DNA of 64,000 nt. It comes from JBJEFI01 sp051873875 (GTDB lineage Bacteria > Bacillota > Bacilli > Bacillales > Bacillaceae_G). Each line of letters starts with the position of its first letter. The stretch's first letter is position 1. A model generated the notes under the pieces. It was not told where the DNA came from and ran no database searches. It saw nothing but the letters and a program-made list of their open reading frames with translations. The position numbers and the translations under genes are program-made. The stretch covers positions 1-64,000 of the forward strand of contig JBJEFI010000152.1 of the NCBI GenBank assembly GCA_051873875.1, written 5' to 3'. Positions 24,535 through 34,421 of the stretch are shown here, one piece after another.

Positions 24535-25131
24535 ATGAAAAAAATTGTTGTCGCAACGAAAAATAAAGGGAAGGTACGCGACTTTCAAGGACTATTTTCA
24601 AAATATGGTTATGAAGTTGTATCTTTATTTGATTTTCCAAATTTAGAAGATGTAGAAGAAACAGGTACTACATTTGAAGAAAATGCAATTTTAAAGGCAG
24701 AAACAATCAGTAAGCAAATTGGTGAAATAGTACTAGCTGATGATTCAGGTTTAATTGTTGATATGCTTGATGGCCGTCCTGGGGTTTATTCGGCACGTTA
24801 TGCAGGTGAACAAAAAGATGATGAGGCAAATATTGATAAAGTATTAGGAGAATTAGCGGATGTTACAGATGACAATCGAACTGCTCGTTTCTACTGTGCA
24901 TTGGCTTTAGCAAGACCGAATCAACAGACAATCGTTGTCCATGGTACATGTGAAGGACGTATTGCTCATGAGCGCAAAGGAGATTATGGATTTGGATACG
25001 ATCCAGTATTTTATATAGTAGAGCAAGGAAAAACAATGGCGGAGCTTTCACCTGAACAAAAAAATAAAATAAGTCACCGTAGCAATGCATTAAAAAAATT
25101 AGATGAAGCATTAAAGGAAGTACTATTTTAG
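24535..25131 (+). CDS. RdgB/HAM1-type dITP/XTP pyrophosphatase
   Basis: A 198-residue house-cleaning enzyme that hydrolyses dITP, ITP and XTP to monophosphates. It has [20 protein letters not shown] (substrate P-loop-like segment), [34 protein letters not shown] (catalytic Asp), [18 protein letters not shown] and the C-terminal KISHRSNAL. The start is ATG 24535 after GGAGAG, directly next to the rph stop. It corresponds to B. subtilis YsnA. Confidence 0.94.
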   Translation: MKKIVVATKNKGKVRDFQGLFSKYGYEVVSLFDFPNLEDVEETGTTFEENAILKAETISKQIGEIVLADDSGLIVDMLDGRPGVYSARYAGEQKDDEANIDKVLGELADVTDDNRTARFYCALALARPNQQTIVVHGTCEGRIAHERKGDYGFGYDPVFYIVEQGKTMAELSPEQKNKISHRSNALKKLDEALKEVLF

Positions 25132-25142
25132 GGGTGAGAAAA

Positions 25143-25649
25143 ATGAAAGTGCTTGTTGTAAGTGATAGTCATGGTTCTACAAAAGAACTAATCCAATTAA
25201 AAGAACGCCATGGTGCACAGATGGATTATATGATTCATTGTGGGGATTCAGAGTTAACATTAGATGATGAAGCATTAAAAGGATTTCAAGTTGTAAGAGG
25301 AAATTGTGATTATCAAGGAGGCTTTCAACATGATGTCATTATCGATGCAAATGATGTTCGCTTCTTTGTGACTCATGGTCATTTGTATAACATCAAATCG
25401 AATTTAAGTACGATTTATTATAAAGCGCTAGAAGTTGGTGCAAATATTGTTTGCTTTGGCCATTCTCACATATTAGGTGCTGAATTAGTAGAAGGTATTC
25501 TTTTCTTAAATCCAGGTAGTATTTTATTGCCACGTTTACGACGAGAAAAAACATATGCCATCCTTCATATTGAAGGGAAAGAAGTAACGGTTGTTTTTCA
25601 TGAAGTTAGTGGAAAAGAGTTAGAATCTATAACAGTTACGTTAGCGTAG
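25143..25649 (+). CDS. ysnB: YsnB-like metallophosphoesterase (YfcE/MJ0936 family)
   Basis: A 168-residue calcineurin-like phosphodiesterase. The metal-ligand motifs are VVSDSHG, HCGDSE, RGNCDY, VTHGHLY and GHSHI. The substrate in vivo is unknown; relatives cleave cyclic or model phosphodiesters. The start is ATG 25143 after AGGGGTGAG. It is the third gene of the rph operon and ends with a terminator. Confidence 0.9.
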   Translation: MKVLVVSDSHGSTKELIQLKERHGAQMDYMIHCGDSELTLDDEALKGFQVVRGNCDYQGGFQHDVIIDANDVRFFVTHGHLYNIKSNLSTIYYKALEVGANIVCFGHSHILGAELVEGILFLNPGSILLPRLRREKTYAILHIEGKEVTVVFHEVSGKELESITVTLA

Positions 25650-25680
25650 ATTGTTTACTTTTATATTGTACAATAAGGAA

Positions 25681-25721
25681 AAGAAGGACAAAAAGGGTAC
25701 TAATTTTGTTCTTCTCTTTTC
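25681..25721 (+). terminator. Terminator of the rph-rdgB-ysnB operon
   Basis: The stem AGAAGGACAAAA / TTTTGTTCTTCT, then TTTTC. Confidence 0.7.
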
Positions 25722-25746
25722 TTTCATAAAACTTTTTTAAAAAGTA

Positions 25747-25775
25747 TTGACTTTTGTATGTGATATGCATATAAT
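25747..25775 (+). promoter_or_regulatory. Strong sigma-A promoter of the tRNA pair
   Basis: TTGACT (25747-25752), 17 nt, then a perfect TATAAT (25770-25775), 58 bp before the first tRNA. Confidence 0.85.
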
Positions 25776-25833
25776 AATCTATGTCAGCAGGGCAACCAAT
25801 TGTTGGATAAAAAGAATAAAACAAGTGAAATAT

Positions 25834-25907
25834 GCGGGTGTAGTTTAATGGTAAAACTTGAGCCTTCCAAGCTCATGTCGTGGGTTCGATTCCCATCACC
25901 CGCTCCA
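25834..25907 (+). tRNA. tRNA-Gly (TCC)
   Basis: The acceptor stem GCGGGTG / CACCCGC, the anticodon loop CTTCCAA (anticodon TCC), the T-arm GTGGG-TTCGATT-CCCAT and an encoded CCA end (25905-25907) are all visible. It reads GGA/GGG codons. Confidence 0.97.
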
Positions 25908-25922
25908 TTAATTTAAAAACAT

Positions 25923-25996
<74 letters not shown>

Positions 25997-26002
25997 TAAT
26001 GT

Positions 26003-26035
26003 AAAAGCGATAAGTGAAAACTTATCGCTTTTTTT
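26003..26035 (+). terminator. Terminator of the tRNA operon
   Basis: The stem AAGCGATAAGT / ACTTATCGCTT with a GAAA loop and T-run. Confidence 0.9.
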
Positions 26036-26885
26036 ATGTTTACAAAAAATAGAATAAGTTTTATAGAAAAGCCAATTTTGTATTTAAATTTGTTTTTTTG
26101 CATTATAAAGTACCTTTTTGATACGTGTAAAAATTTTTGTAGCTACTTAATTCTTATTTGAAATTTCATCACAAATCAGAATGAATTACATCGGTAATTT
26201 TTTTAGTTAATGTCTGCATCATCTTAAGAAATTCTTCATAAATTTCCTACCCATTCCTTAAGATTATCCTTATACAATAAGCATGACTAGTCAACAAAAC
26301 TGCAGGATCAAGAAAGTTACTGTGGTTAACAATACGTATCGTTATTTATTTTGCTTGTTTTCGTATTATTTTGGGAAACAAAATAGATTAGACGATTTTA
26401 TAAGCTAAATTTTGGAGTTGACTATATATGTGTAATTGCGAGTAGTTCATAATCTACCTTTAAAACATGAATAATTTGAGTTTTGTTAAAAATATGAATT
26501 TAGTATTCAACTAAAGTGGGGAAAGGAATATAAATTTTTTTAATTAAGTAAAACTTTTCAGATAACTAATGCGTCTAACTTATGTAAGCAATAGGGAGTG
26601 AATGGAGAAAGTAAATAGTAGATGGCTAAATTTTTATCCAAAAGGGTCATTATTAAATCTACATAGGATGAGTAAAGTTCTTCATGTAATTAATAAATTA
26701 CTAATATAGAAGTAGTAAGAAGGGTATATGTTAGGTAGAGTGAATAATGTTCCTTTTGTTTTCTATTCTCTATAATGATGATTGGGAATGATTTTGATCA
26801 TATAATTTTAAAATAATTAACGACTTCTTTTGTGTAAGAAAATAAGTCTGAAAAAATGTTATTTTTAAAAAAATCAAAAAAATAA
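26036..26885. other. Gene-free AT-rich region
   Basis: About 850 bp with no credible ORF on either strand. Positions 26222-26280 hold a TTAAG-rich, promoter-like block with a possible TATACAAT -10 but no gene behind it, as if a gene had been lost. I see no RNA gene or repeat from the window's repeat family here. Confidence 0.5.
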
Positions 26886-26913
26886 TTGAAAAATTCTAAG
26901 GAAACTCTAATAA
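26886..26913 (+). promoter_or_regulatory. Candidate promoter of the dlt operon
   Basis: TTGAAA (26886-26891), 16 nt and TAATAA (26908-26913), just upstream of the serine hydrolase gene that leads dltXABCD. Confidence 0.4.
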
Positions 26914-26945
26914 TAGTAGTTAGACTGATTTAAGGATGGGGAAAA

Positions 26946-28130
26946 ATGAAAAAAATTGCCGGCTTTCTTTTAGTCTGTATACTGTGTAGTGGTATCTTGT
27001 TAGTCAAGTATAAAAGTGAAGTATATGCAATGCTAATGGTTGGAAGTAATAGTTTAAAAGAAATGTATTTCCAAGAGAAGGATACGGTTAAGCTACTTGA
27101 ACAGGAAAAGCCATTGTCACCACCCTTAAATAAGCCGAATGAACGATTGGTTGAGAAAGAAGAGCCTATACCTAATCAAGATGAACAAGATCTAGCCACC
27201 ACTCAAGCAATCGATCAATATTTGCAATCGAAGCATTACAATGGTGTTGCTTACGTTCTTCATCAAGGAAAAGAGTTATTAAAACAAAGCTATGGATATT
27301 CTAACTTTGATACGAATGAAGTATTAGATGTAGAGAGGCCGTTTCCGATGGCATCTGTTAGTAAATATGTGGTTGCAATCAGTATTTTGCAGCTAAAAGA
27401 AAAAGGACTGTTATCTACTTCGGATAAATTATCCAAGTACTATCATACATCGTCTGCAAAAGGAAAAATTGAGATAAAGCAATTATTAAATCATACAAGT
27501 GGTATTGTAGGTGGAGAACTTAATAGAACGGATAAAATGAATAAGTGGCAGTTAGTTAAAGCTGTGTTAAATGCACCTTTAAAAGCAGACCCGGGAACAA
27601 AGTGGATTTATTCAGATGGAAACTATATTCTTTTATCAGGAATTATAGAGAAAGTATCGAAGCAAAATTTAGAAGAATATGTTAATCAGAATATATTTAA
27701 TCCACTACAAATTCACAGTGCTTATTATGAACACGGTAATTATGCTACTATGCAGTCCGAGAAAAAAGGAAAGGTAATTGAAGGACTAATATTATCGAAA
27801 TATTTTGGTTGTGGTAATTTAATCATTAATGCGGAAGATTTAGCAAAATTAAATAATGGTTTAACGACAGGAAAATTAGTAACTGCAAAAACAGTAGTAG
27901 AAATGGAACGACCAAGTCCGCCTTCTCGTAGATATGGATACGGCTTTTATAATATGAACACTTATTTTTATAATCATGGTGTTTATGGAAAATCAGGATT
28001 TGATGCAATGAACTTATTTACAAACAAAGGAGATCAAGTAATTTTATTTACAAATAAAAGAAGCGAGATTGATACAGTTAAAATGGCAGAAGAGATTTTT
28101 GAAATGATCAATTCATTAAAGGAGGAATAA
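26946..28130 (+). CDS. Membrane-anchored serine hydrolase of the beta-lactamase family at the head of dltXABCD
   Basis: A 394-residue protein with an N-terminal membrane segment/signal (KKIAGFLLVCILCSGILLV), a Glu/Pro-rich spacer and a class C beta-lactamase/penicillin-binding-like domain. The SxxK box is SVSK in FPMASVSKYVVAI, the Y-x-N position reads YSDGNY, and a C-terminal YGKSGFDAMN may supply the K-S/T-G box. It ends 2 bp before dltX and follows the only promoter seen, so it is the first dlt operon gene. FmtA of S. aureus and DltE of L. plantarum are serine esterases that remove D-Ala from teichoic acids. A similar role is inferred from context; a D,D-carboxypeptidase is the alternative. 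Confidence 0.8.
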   Translation: MKKIAGFLLVCILCSGILLVKYKSEVYAMLMVGSNSLKEMYFQEKDTVKLLEQEKPLSPPLNKPNERLVEKEEPIPNQDEQDLATTQAIDQYLQSKHYNGVAYVLHQGKELLKQSYGYSNFDTNEVLDVERPFPMASVSKYVVAISILQLKEKGLLSTSDKLSKYYHTSSAKGKIEIKQLLNHTSGIVGGELNRTDKMNKWQLVKAVLNAPLKADPGTKWIYSDGNYILLSGIIEKVSKQNLEEYVNQNIFNPLQIHSAYYEHGNYATMQSEKKGKVIEGLILSKYFGCGNLIINAEDLAKLNNGLTTGKLVTAKTVVEMERPSPPSRRYGYGFYNMNTYFYNHGVYGKSGFDAMNLFTNKGDQVILFTNKRSEIDTVKMAEEIFEMINSLKEE

Positions 28131-28132
28131 CA

Positions 28133-28291
28133 ATGAAGAGATTGTTTACACATATACATTCTTTTTATCAAAAAGCAGCTGTTCAATTCTTTTTACGAAC
28201 AACGTACTATTTGCTTATTTTATTAGCTTTGTTATGGCTATATGGTTTTAAAGATACAAATACAAGTACGTTTATTTATAATGACTTTTAA
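28133..28291 (+). CDS. dltX: DltX, small membrane protein of teichoic acid D-alanylation
   Basis: A 52-residue single-pass protein: a basic N terminus (KRLFTHIHSFYQKAAVQFFL), the membrane helix YYLLILLALLWLYG and the conserved C-terminal FIYNDF motif that identifies DltX. In B. thuringiensis DltX is needed for D-alanylation and its C-terminal motif is thought to shuttle or present D-Ala at the membrane. AAAGGAGGAAT lies just upstream of ATG 28133. Confidence 0.92.
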   Translation: MKRLFTHIHSFYQKAAVQFFLRTTYYLLILLALLWLYGFKDTNTSTFIYNDF

Positions 28292-28302
28292 GGTGGGAGA
28301 AT

Positions 28303-29817
28303 ATGTTGATTTTAACTGAAATGAAGAAATGGTCAGAAGTTACACCTGAACAGCTTGCATTCACTTCTAGGCTTGGTAACATTACGTACAAAGCCTTATG
28401 GGAGAAATCAGATTTAATAGCCAACTTTCTTATCAAAAAAGGGATAAAGAAGGAAGCTGTTATTATATATGGACATATGGAACCAGACATGCTTGTGGCT
28501 TTTTTAAGCTGTTCCAAATCAGGGAATGCGTATATCCCAATTGATACATCTTTTCCTCTTGATAGATTGGAAAAAATTATTGTGAATTCGCAAACACGTC
28601 TTGTCATTACAATGGAACCTATTTTGTTACCACAAACAGAAGGTGTAGAAATTGTGTGTATCAAAGAGTTATATGAAGAAGTACCAAAACAAATAGTAGA
28701 AGTAGAAGCGTCAACGTATGTAAAAGGGCATGATAATTACTATATTATTTATACATCTGGCAGTACAGGTGAGCCAAAGGGTGTTCAAATTTCCCATGAT
28801 AATTTAGTTAGTTTTGTAAGTTGGATGAGAAAAGAGATGGTTGAGAATGAAGGGCAAATCTTTTTGAATCAAGCCCCATTTTCTTTTGATTTATCTGTTA
28901 TGGACATCTATCCATGTTTGGTATCAGGTGGCACATTGGTTGGAGTTGATAAAGGGTTACTTACAAACCCAAAAGAATTATTTCCATATTTAGAGAATAG
29001 TAGTTTACAAGTGTGGACATCTACTCCTTCTTTTATGGAAATGTGCTTAAGCAATCGAGAATTTAATGGTGACAACTTGCCCCATTTGCATACATTTTTA
29101 TTTTGTGGAGAAATTTTAACGAATAATTGTGCGGGTCAGTTGTTGGAACGTTTCCCTAATGCAGCGATTTACAATACGTATGGACCTACAGAAGCAACAG
29201 TAGCATTTACGTCTATTCAAATTACAGAAGAGATTTTGCATGCCCATCATACATTACCAATTGGTTATCCAAAGGATGATGGTCAAGTGGAAATTGTAGA
29301 TGCAAATGGTGTACCAGTAGTTGAAGGGGAAAAAGGAGAATTTGTGTTAATTGGCCCCAGTGTAAGCAAAGGTTATTTATTTAATGAGGAAAGAACAGAA
29401 AAAGCATTCATGAAAATAAATGAGATGCAAGCATATCGTACAGGTGATGCGGGTTATCGTAAAAATGGACTGTTATTTTACGGTGGTCGAATGGATTTCC
29501 AAATTAAATTAAATGGTTATCGAATTGAGTTAGAAGATATTGAAAATAATTTATGTTCTACTTCCCTTATTCGAAGTGCAATTGTTATTCCAATTGAAAA
29601 AGATGGCAAGTACGAGTATTTAACAGCTTATGTTGTGGTAAAGGAACATGAATTTGATAAAGAATTTAGATTAACATCGGCGATAAAGAAAGAATTAGGA
29701 CTAAGAATTCCTGCTTACATGATTCCTAGAAAGTTTGTTTATGTAGATGCGCTACCGATGACCCAAAATGGAAAAGTGGATCGAAAACGAATGATAGCTG
29801 AGGTTGTAACCGTATGA
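28303..29817 (+). CDS. dltA: DltA, D-alanine--D-alanyl carrier protein ligase
   Basis: A 504-residue adenylating enzyme that activates D-Ala with ATP and loads it on DltC in the cytoplasm. The ANL motifs YTSGSTGEPKGVQ, NTYGPTEATVAFTS, AYRTGDAGYR and the late GKVDRK lysine are present. GGTGGGAGA precedes ATG 28303. Its stop overlaps the dltB start (ATGA). Confidence 0.96.
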   Translation: MLILTEMKKWSEVTPEQLAFTSRLGNITYKALWEKSDLIANFLIKKGIKKEAVIIYGHMEPDMLVAFLSCSKSGNAYIPIDTSFPLDRLEKIIVNSQTRLVITMEPILLPQTEGVEIVCIKELYEEVPKQIVEVEASTYVKGHDNYYIIYTSGSTGEPKGVQISHDNLVSFVSWMRKEMVENEGQIFLNQAPFSFDLSVMDIYPCLVSGGTLVGVDKGLLTNPKELFPYLENSSLQVWTSTPSFMEMCLSNREFNGDNLPHLHTFLFCGEILTNNCAGQLLERFPNAAIYNTYGPTEATVAFTSIQITEEILHAHHTLPIGYPKDDGQVEIVDANGVPVVEGEKGEFVLIGPSVSKGYLFNEERTEKAFMKINEMQAYRTGDAGYRKNGLLFYGGRMDFQIKLNGYRIELEDIENNLCSTSLIRSAIVIPIEKDGKYEYLTAYVVVKEHEFDKEFRLTSAIKKELGLRIPAYMIPRKFVYVDALPMTQNGKVDRKRMIAEVVTV

Positions 29818-30962
29818 TTCCTTATGCAGATTTTTATTATTTCATTTTATTACTTCTTCTTTTATTACCGACTATTATTGGTGGGTTAAAAGGGGAGCGA
29901 ATGAAGGGATATAACAGTGTACTTACCCTTGTCATATTAGGAATCATTTTTGGAAATAAGCCGATTCAGCTTTTTTCTTTGATTGGTTATGTAGTATGGC
30001 AACTTTTAATCGTTAAATTGTATTTATCTTATCGCCAAAAGAAAAATGAAGGGACTATTTTTTACGGTGCTGTTATCATAGCTATACTTCCATTAGCTGC
30101 CGTTAAAATTGTTCCTGTTTTACAGCCAAATACGGTTATTGGTTTTTTAGGAATTTCTTATTTAACGTTTAAGGCAGTGCAAGTAATTATTGATATTCGT
30201 GATGGGTCATTAAAGCAACTACAACTATCTGAATATCTTTATTTTCTCTTATATTTTCCGACGATTACATCCGGACCAATTGATCGATTTAAGCGATTTA
30301 AGAAAGATTATGACCAGCAACTAACAGGTGTACAGTATCAACAATACTTATATGATGGTATAAATAAATTATTTTTAGGATTTATATATAAGTTTATTTT
30401 AGGGTATTTAATTAATTTCTATATTCTTCAGTCTGCTTTTGTTGCTGAAGATACATTTTTATCGAAATTAGCATATATGTATGGGTACAGTTTTTATTTG
30501 TTTTTTGACTTTGCAGGTTATAGTGCTTTCGCAATTGGAATCAGCTATTTTATGGGGATAAAAACACCAGAAAACTTTAATAAACCATTTTTAAGTAAAA
30601 ATATAAAAGATTTCTGGAACAGATGGCATATGTCGTTATCTTTTTGGTTCCGCGACTATGTATATATGAGAATGGTCTTTTTCTTAACGAAAAAGAAAGT
30701 AATTAAAGACCGTTACCTTATTTCATATATTGGTTTTTTGACGCTCTTCTTGTTAATGGGCGTTTGGCATGGATTAACTTGGTACTATATTATATATGGC
30801 TTATATCATGCTTGTATGATTATAGGCTACGATTATTTTGAGCGAAAAAACAAAGTGCATAAGTTCTGGCCTAAAAATAAATTTACGTTAGTTGTAAGTA
30901 CATTTATTACATTTAACGTTGTTTGTTTTGGATTTTATATTTTCTCAGGACAACTATTTTAA
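29814..30962 (+). CDS. dltB: DltB, MBOAT-family D-alanyl transfer protein
   Basis: A 382-residue polytopic membrane O-acyltransferase that moves D-Ala from DltC across the membrane. The MBOAT signature is clear: DFWNRWHMSLSFWFRDYVYM and LLMGVWHGLTWYYIIYGLYH, in which the latter His is the catalytic one. The start overlaps dltA by four bases. Confidence 0.96.
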   Translation: MIPYADFYYFILLLLLLLPTIIGGLKGERMKGYNSVLTLVILGIIFGNKPIQLFSLIGYVVWQLLIVKLYLSYRQKKNEGTIFYGAVIIAILPLAAVKIVPVLQPNTVIGFLGISYLTFKAVQVIIDIRDGSLKQLQLSEYLYFLLYFPTITSGPIDRFKRFKKDYDQQLTGVQYQQYLYDGINKLFLGFIYKFILGYLINFYILQSAFVAEDTFLSKLAYMYGYSFYLFFDFAGYSAFAIGISYFMGIKTPENFNKPFLSKNIKDFWNRWHMSLSFWFRDYVYMRMVFFLTKKKVIKDRYLISYIGFLTLFLLMGVWHGLTWYYIIYGLYHACMIIGYDYFERKNKVHKFWPKNKFTLVVSTFITFNVVCFGFYIFSGQLF

Positions 30963-30980
30963 ATTAAAGGGGATAAGAAA

Positions 30981-31211
30981 ATGCGTGAAACAGTTTTAGC
31001 AATTTTAGAGGAAATTTGTCAAACAGATGAGGTAAGAAACGATTTAGATTTACAATTATTCGAAGAAGGATTATTAGATTCATTAGGCACTGTTACATTA
31101 TTAGTAGAATTAGAGGAGAAATTAGACGTAATGGTAAGCATTTCTGACTTTGATCGTGAGGAGTGGGCAACACCAAACTTAATTATTGCTAAAGTAGAGG
31201 GATTAAAATGA
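30981..31211 (+). CDS. dltC: DltC, D-alanyl carrier protein
   Basis: A 76-residue acyl-carrier-like protein. The phosphopantetheine Ser lies in [21 protein letters not shown] precedes the ATG, and the stop overlaps the dltD start by four bases (ATGA). Confidence 0.96.
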   Translation: MRETVLAILEEICQTDEVRNDLDLQLFEEGLLDSLGTVTLLVELEEKLDVMVSISDFDREEWATPNLIIAKVEGLK

Positions 31212-32386
31212 AGCAGAAATTTGGTCCAATCTTAATTGCGACCATCCTTTTTTTGGTATTTTTATTTGCGCCAATTTCATGGTTTTATCCACTTATTTCG
31301 GATAAAAAAGTAGACAATGCAGCTGCATCTTTAAGACCTATTATGTTCCAAGGAGTAGCACTTCAGGAAAAAATGTGGCAATCAGATAAGTATTTACCAA
31401 TGTATGGTTCATCAGAGTTATCTCGCTTTGATGAATTTCATCCGTATAATTATTTCAAAATGACGGATCCATCAATTGCGCCATTTTTAATTGGGCGTGG
31501 TGGAATGCAATCGATTATTCATTATTTAAATCTTGCATCCATGTCAACAGAATTAAAAGATAAGAAAATGGTTTTTATTATTTCACCACAGTGGTTTCAA
31601 CCAAAAGGGATAGATGATGCTCACTTTGCACCAAACTTTTCTAACCTACAAGCGTACCGTTTTGTTTTTAATAAAGATATCCCAAATAAACAGAAAAAAT
31701 ATATAGCAAAGCGCTTGCTATCATTTCAAATAGTCCAACAAGATAAAATATTAACAAATATGCTAGAAGGCATGAGTAAAAAAGCAGATACTGGCGATAA
31801 AATAAAAATGTATGCCACAAAGCCTCTTGCGTATACGTATATGAAAGTATTAGAGCGAAAAGATTTGGTGCAATCCATCTTCCAAATTCAACCAAAGGAA
31901 ATAAAGCATGCCAATAAAGATGTTGCTGACTTATCTTTTGATCAATTAAAGCACAAAGCAGAAAAGAAGGGAAGAATGGAAGCGTCTAATAATGAATTCC
32001 ATGTATTAAATACCTATTATAATAAAAAGTTGCATCCAAAGTTAGGGGAATTGCGTAATTATAATACGAATGGCTCTTATTTTAAATCGCCAGAATACAA
32101 GGATTTGCAGCAAATATTAGATTTCTTAAAAGCAAATAAGATGAAGGCATTGTTTGTATCGATTCCTGTTAATGGCTATTGGTATGACTATACAGGCTTT
32201 GCAAAAGATGAAAGAACGCGATACTATCAAAAGATTAATAAGAAAATTGTGCAAAATGGGTTTGAATTAGTTGATTATGCCGGTCATGAATATGATAAAT
32301 ATTTCTTGAGAGATACGATTCATATTGGCTGGAAAGGTTGGACCTATATCGACGAAGATATTAAAAAGTTTTGCCAAACAAATTAA
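31208..32386 (+). CDS. dltD: DltD, D-alanyl-lipoteichoic acid transfer protein
   Basis: A 392-residue protein with one N-terminal membrane helix and an extracytoplasmic SGNH-like domain. The catalytic Ser is in [17 protein letters not shown], and the Asp/His pair is in [11 protein letters not shown] near the C terminus. It carries out the last step, D-Ala transfer to teichoic acid, and ends the operon before a terminator. Confidence 0.96.
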   Translation: MKQKFGPILIATILFLVFLFAPISWFYPLISDKKVDNAAASLRPIMFQGVALQEKMWQSDKYLPMYGSSELSRFDEFHPYNYFKMTDPSIAPFLIGRGGMQSIIHYLNLASMSTELKDKKMVFIISPQWFQPKGIDDAHFAPNFSNLQAYRFVFNKDIPNKQKKYIAKRLLSFQIVQQDKILTNMLEGMSKKADTGDKIKMYATKPLAYTYMKVLERKDLVQSIFQIQPKEIKHANKDVADLSFDQLKHKAEKKGRMEASNNEFHVLNTYYNKKLHPKLGELRNYNTNGSYFKSPEYKDLQQILDFLKANKMKALFVSIPVNGYWYDYTGFAKDERTRYYQKINKKIVQNGFELVDYAGHEYDKYFLRDTIHIGWKGWTYIDEDIKKFCQTN

Positions 32387-32391
32387 AATAA

Positions 32392-32425
32392 AAAGGTATC
32401 CAATAGAATGGATACCTTTTTGTTT
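32392..32425 (+). terminator. Terminator of the dlt operon
   Basis: The stem AAAGGTATCC / GGATACCTTT with T-run; it can also act on the opposing small gene. Confidence 0.85.
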
Positions 32426-32431
32426 TGTTAG

Positions 32432-32632
32432 TTACCATTTCTTTTTAATTAAATCTATTAAATAGTATAATTGGGCAATTAGAAATGAAAGGAGAATGAT
32501 AATTAGTATTCCAAATATATAAACAACTTCCTCGGTAGGATCCCCGCTTCTCCCGAATAAAGCCCCCAAAATAAAAAAGAGAATAATGCTTATGATTCCA
32601 GTTAAAAAGAAAATACTAATATACTTTGACAT
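32432..32632 (-). CDS. Small two-helix membrane protein, hypothetical
   Basis: 66 residues with two hydrophobic segments (ISIFFLTGIISIILFFILGA and VVYIFGILIIILLSFLIAQL) joined by a charged GRSGDPTEE loop. The start at 32632 is chosen because GGGAGA lies just upstream on the minus strand; the longer frame begins inside it. I do not recognise a family. It is convergent with the dlt operon. Confidence 0.55.
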   Translation of the reverse strand: MSKYISIFFLTGIISIILFFILGALFGRSGDPTEEVVYIFGILIIILLSFLIAQLYYLIDLIKKKW

Positions 32633-32835
32633 AAAATCTCCCATTCTCAAAACCAATAAAATGATGGCTCATATATAAATTTGTTAAAAGTACTAATTTT
32701 CCTTCATGTTTTACTGAGTGAAATCAGTTTTTTCTAATTACATTCCTAAGGAAAAGAGGATTTTTATAGATAAATAAGATGGATAGTTTTATGAAAATAA
32801 GAAAAAATAAGATAAAAACATCGGAGGCAAAATAA

Positions 32836-32864
32836 TTGACATTTTGCACTATATCTATTAAATT
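32836..32864 (+). promoter_or_regulatory. Candidate sigma-A promoter of the tcyABC-like operon
   Basis: A perfect TTGACA (32836-32841), 17 nt and TAAATT (32859-32864). The rest of the 285-bp gap shows no S-box or T-box leader. Confidence 0.5.
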
Positions 32865-32917
32865 TAATCCATACTAAACTGCTCAGAATTATCGGGTTTG
32901 TTGGAGGGATAGAATAA

Positions 32918-33721
32918 ATGAAGAAATTGATGCTGTTTGTAAGTAGTTTGCTTTTAAGTACGAGTGTGCTTGTGGGATGTAGCGGAAAGAGCGAAAGTAC
33001 ACCGAAAAAAGAATCGAAAGATATGTTAACAACGATAAAAGAAACAGGTGTATTAAAGGTTGGAACGGAAGGCACGTATCCACCGTTTACGTTTCATGAT
33101 AAAAGTGGAAAATTAACAGGATTCGATGTAGAAATTGTTGAGGAAATTGCAAAGCGTTTAAACGTAAAGGTTGAATTTGTAGAAACACAATGGGATTCTC
33201 TTTTTGCTGGCTTAGATGCGAAGCGCTTTGATATGATAGCTAATCAAGTTGGTATTCGTGAAGATCGAATTGCTAAATATGATTTTTCTAAAGCCTATAT
33301 TAGTTCACCAGCTGCCCTTGTTACGTTAAAAGGCAATAAAAATATAAATAGTTTTAAAGACTTAAAAGGGAAGAAAACTGCCCAGTCGTTGACGAGTAAC
33401 TATGCTGATCAGGCGAAATCTCTTGGCGCAGAAATTGTTGGTGTAGAAGGATTGAGCCAAGCAATTGGATTGCTAAAATCTAATCGTGCTGAAGCGACAA
33501 TCAATGATCGTTTATCTATATTAGATTATTTAAAAACGAGTGGAGATAAAGAGATACAAATTGTTGAAATAGCAAATGAAAAAGCAGAAAGTGGTCTTTT
33601 ATTCCGAAAAAATAGCGGTGCAATTGTAGAAGAAGTAAACAAAGCATTAGATGCCATGGTGAAAGATGGTACCTATGCAAAAATTTCAGAGAAATGGTTT
33701 GGTGTCGATGTATCTAAATAG
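32918..33721 (+). CDS. tcyA: TcyA-like amino-acid (L-cystine) ABC transporter binding lipoprotein
   Basis: A 267-residue extracytoplasmic lipoprotein: the signal ends SVLVGCSGK, with the lipobox Cys. The periplasmic-binding fold then shows [40 protein letters not shown] and [20 protein letters not shown]. These, and the close length match (TcyA 268), point to the TcyABC cystine importer of B. subtilis rather than to glutamine or arginine systems. Ligand specificity still rests on similarity. GGAGGGAT precedes the ATG. Confidence 0.82.
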   Translation: MKKLMLFVSSLLLSTSVLVGCSGKSESTPKKESKDMLTTIKETGVLKVGTEGTYPPFTFHDKSGKLTGFDVEIVEEIAKRLNVKVEFVETQWDSLFAGLDAKRFDMIANQVGIREDRIAKYDFSKAYISSPAALVTLKGNKNINSFKDLKGKKTAQSLTSNYADQAKSLGAEIVGVEGLSQAIGLLKSNRAEATINDRLSILDYLKTSGDKEIQIVEIANEKAESGLLFRKNSGAIVEEVNKALDAMVKDGTYAKISEKWFGVDVSK

Positions 33722-34412
33722 TGTTGTTGTTCAAGATAAGAGCTTTCAAGACGTCGTAGATTTATTTGCGATGTCTTGGAAACCATTGCTAGAAGGAGCG
33801 TTCATGTATACGATCCCCCTAGCAATTTTTTCATTTATTATTGGCTTAGTGTTAGCATTAATAGTAGCGCTAATGCGATTATCTAATGTAAAGATTCTTC
33901 GAGGAATTGCAAGGGTATATTTATCAATTATTCGTGGAACGCCTTTATTAGTACAATTATTTATTATTTTTTATGGATTGCCTAATTTAGGAGTTACCCT
34001 TTCACCATTTATTTCGGCTATTTTTGCCTTTTCATTAAATGTAGGAGCTTATGCATCGGAAATTATTCGTTCGGCTATTGTTGCTGTACCAAAAGGGCAA
34101 TGGGAAGCGGCTACTGTTATTGGTATGAGTTATTATCAGACAATGCGAAAAATTATTTTACCTCAAGCGACAAGGTTGGCGGTTCCACCTTTGGCGAATA
34201 CATTTATCAGTTTAGTCAAAGATACGTCGTTAGCTTCTTTAATTTTAGTAACAGAAATGTTTCGAAAAGCCCAAGAAATTGCTGCAACGACATATGAATT
34301 TTTACTTATTTATTCGTTTGCCGCCTTTTTCTATTGGATTTTTTCTACAATTCTTTCCTTTGGACAAGATTATTTAGAAAATCGCTTAAGCAAACATCTT
34401 ACAAGGGAGTAG
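33708..34412 (+). CDS. tcyB: TcyB-like amino-acid ABC transporter permease
   Basis: A 234-residue HisM-type permease with about five membrane helices. The EAA loop that docks the ATPase reads [21 protein letters not shown] choose ATG 33708, which overlaps the tcyA stop by 14 bp and gives exactly the B. subtilis TcyB length; the upstream extension to 33666 would only re-read tcyA codons. Confidence 0.84.
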   Translation: MYLNSVVVQDKSFQDVVDLFAMSWKPLLEGAFMYTIPLAIFSFIIGLVLALIVALMRLSNVKILRGIARVYLSIIRGTPLLVQLFIIFYGLPNLGVTLSPFISAIFAFSLNVGAYASEIIRSAIVAVPKGQWEAATVIGMSYYQTMRKIILPQATRLAVPPLANTFISLVKDTSLASLILVTEMFRKAQEIAATTYEFLLIYSFAAFFYWIFSTILSFGQDYLENRLSKHLTRE

Positions 34413-34421
34413 GTGAAGCCG

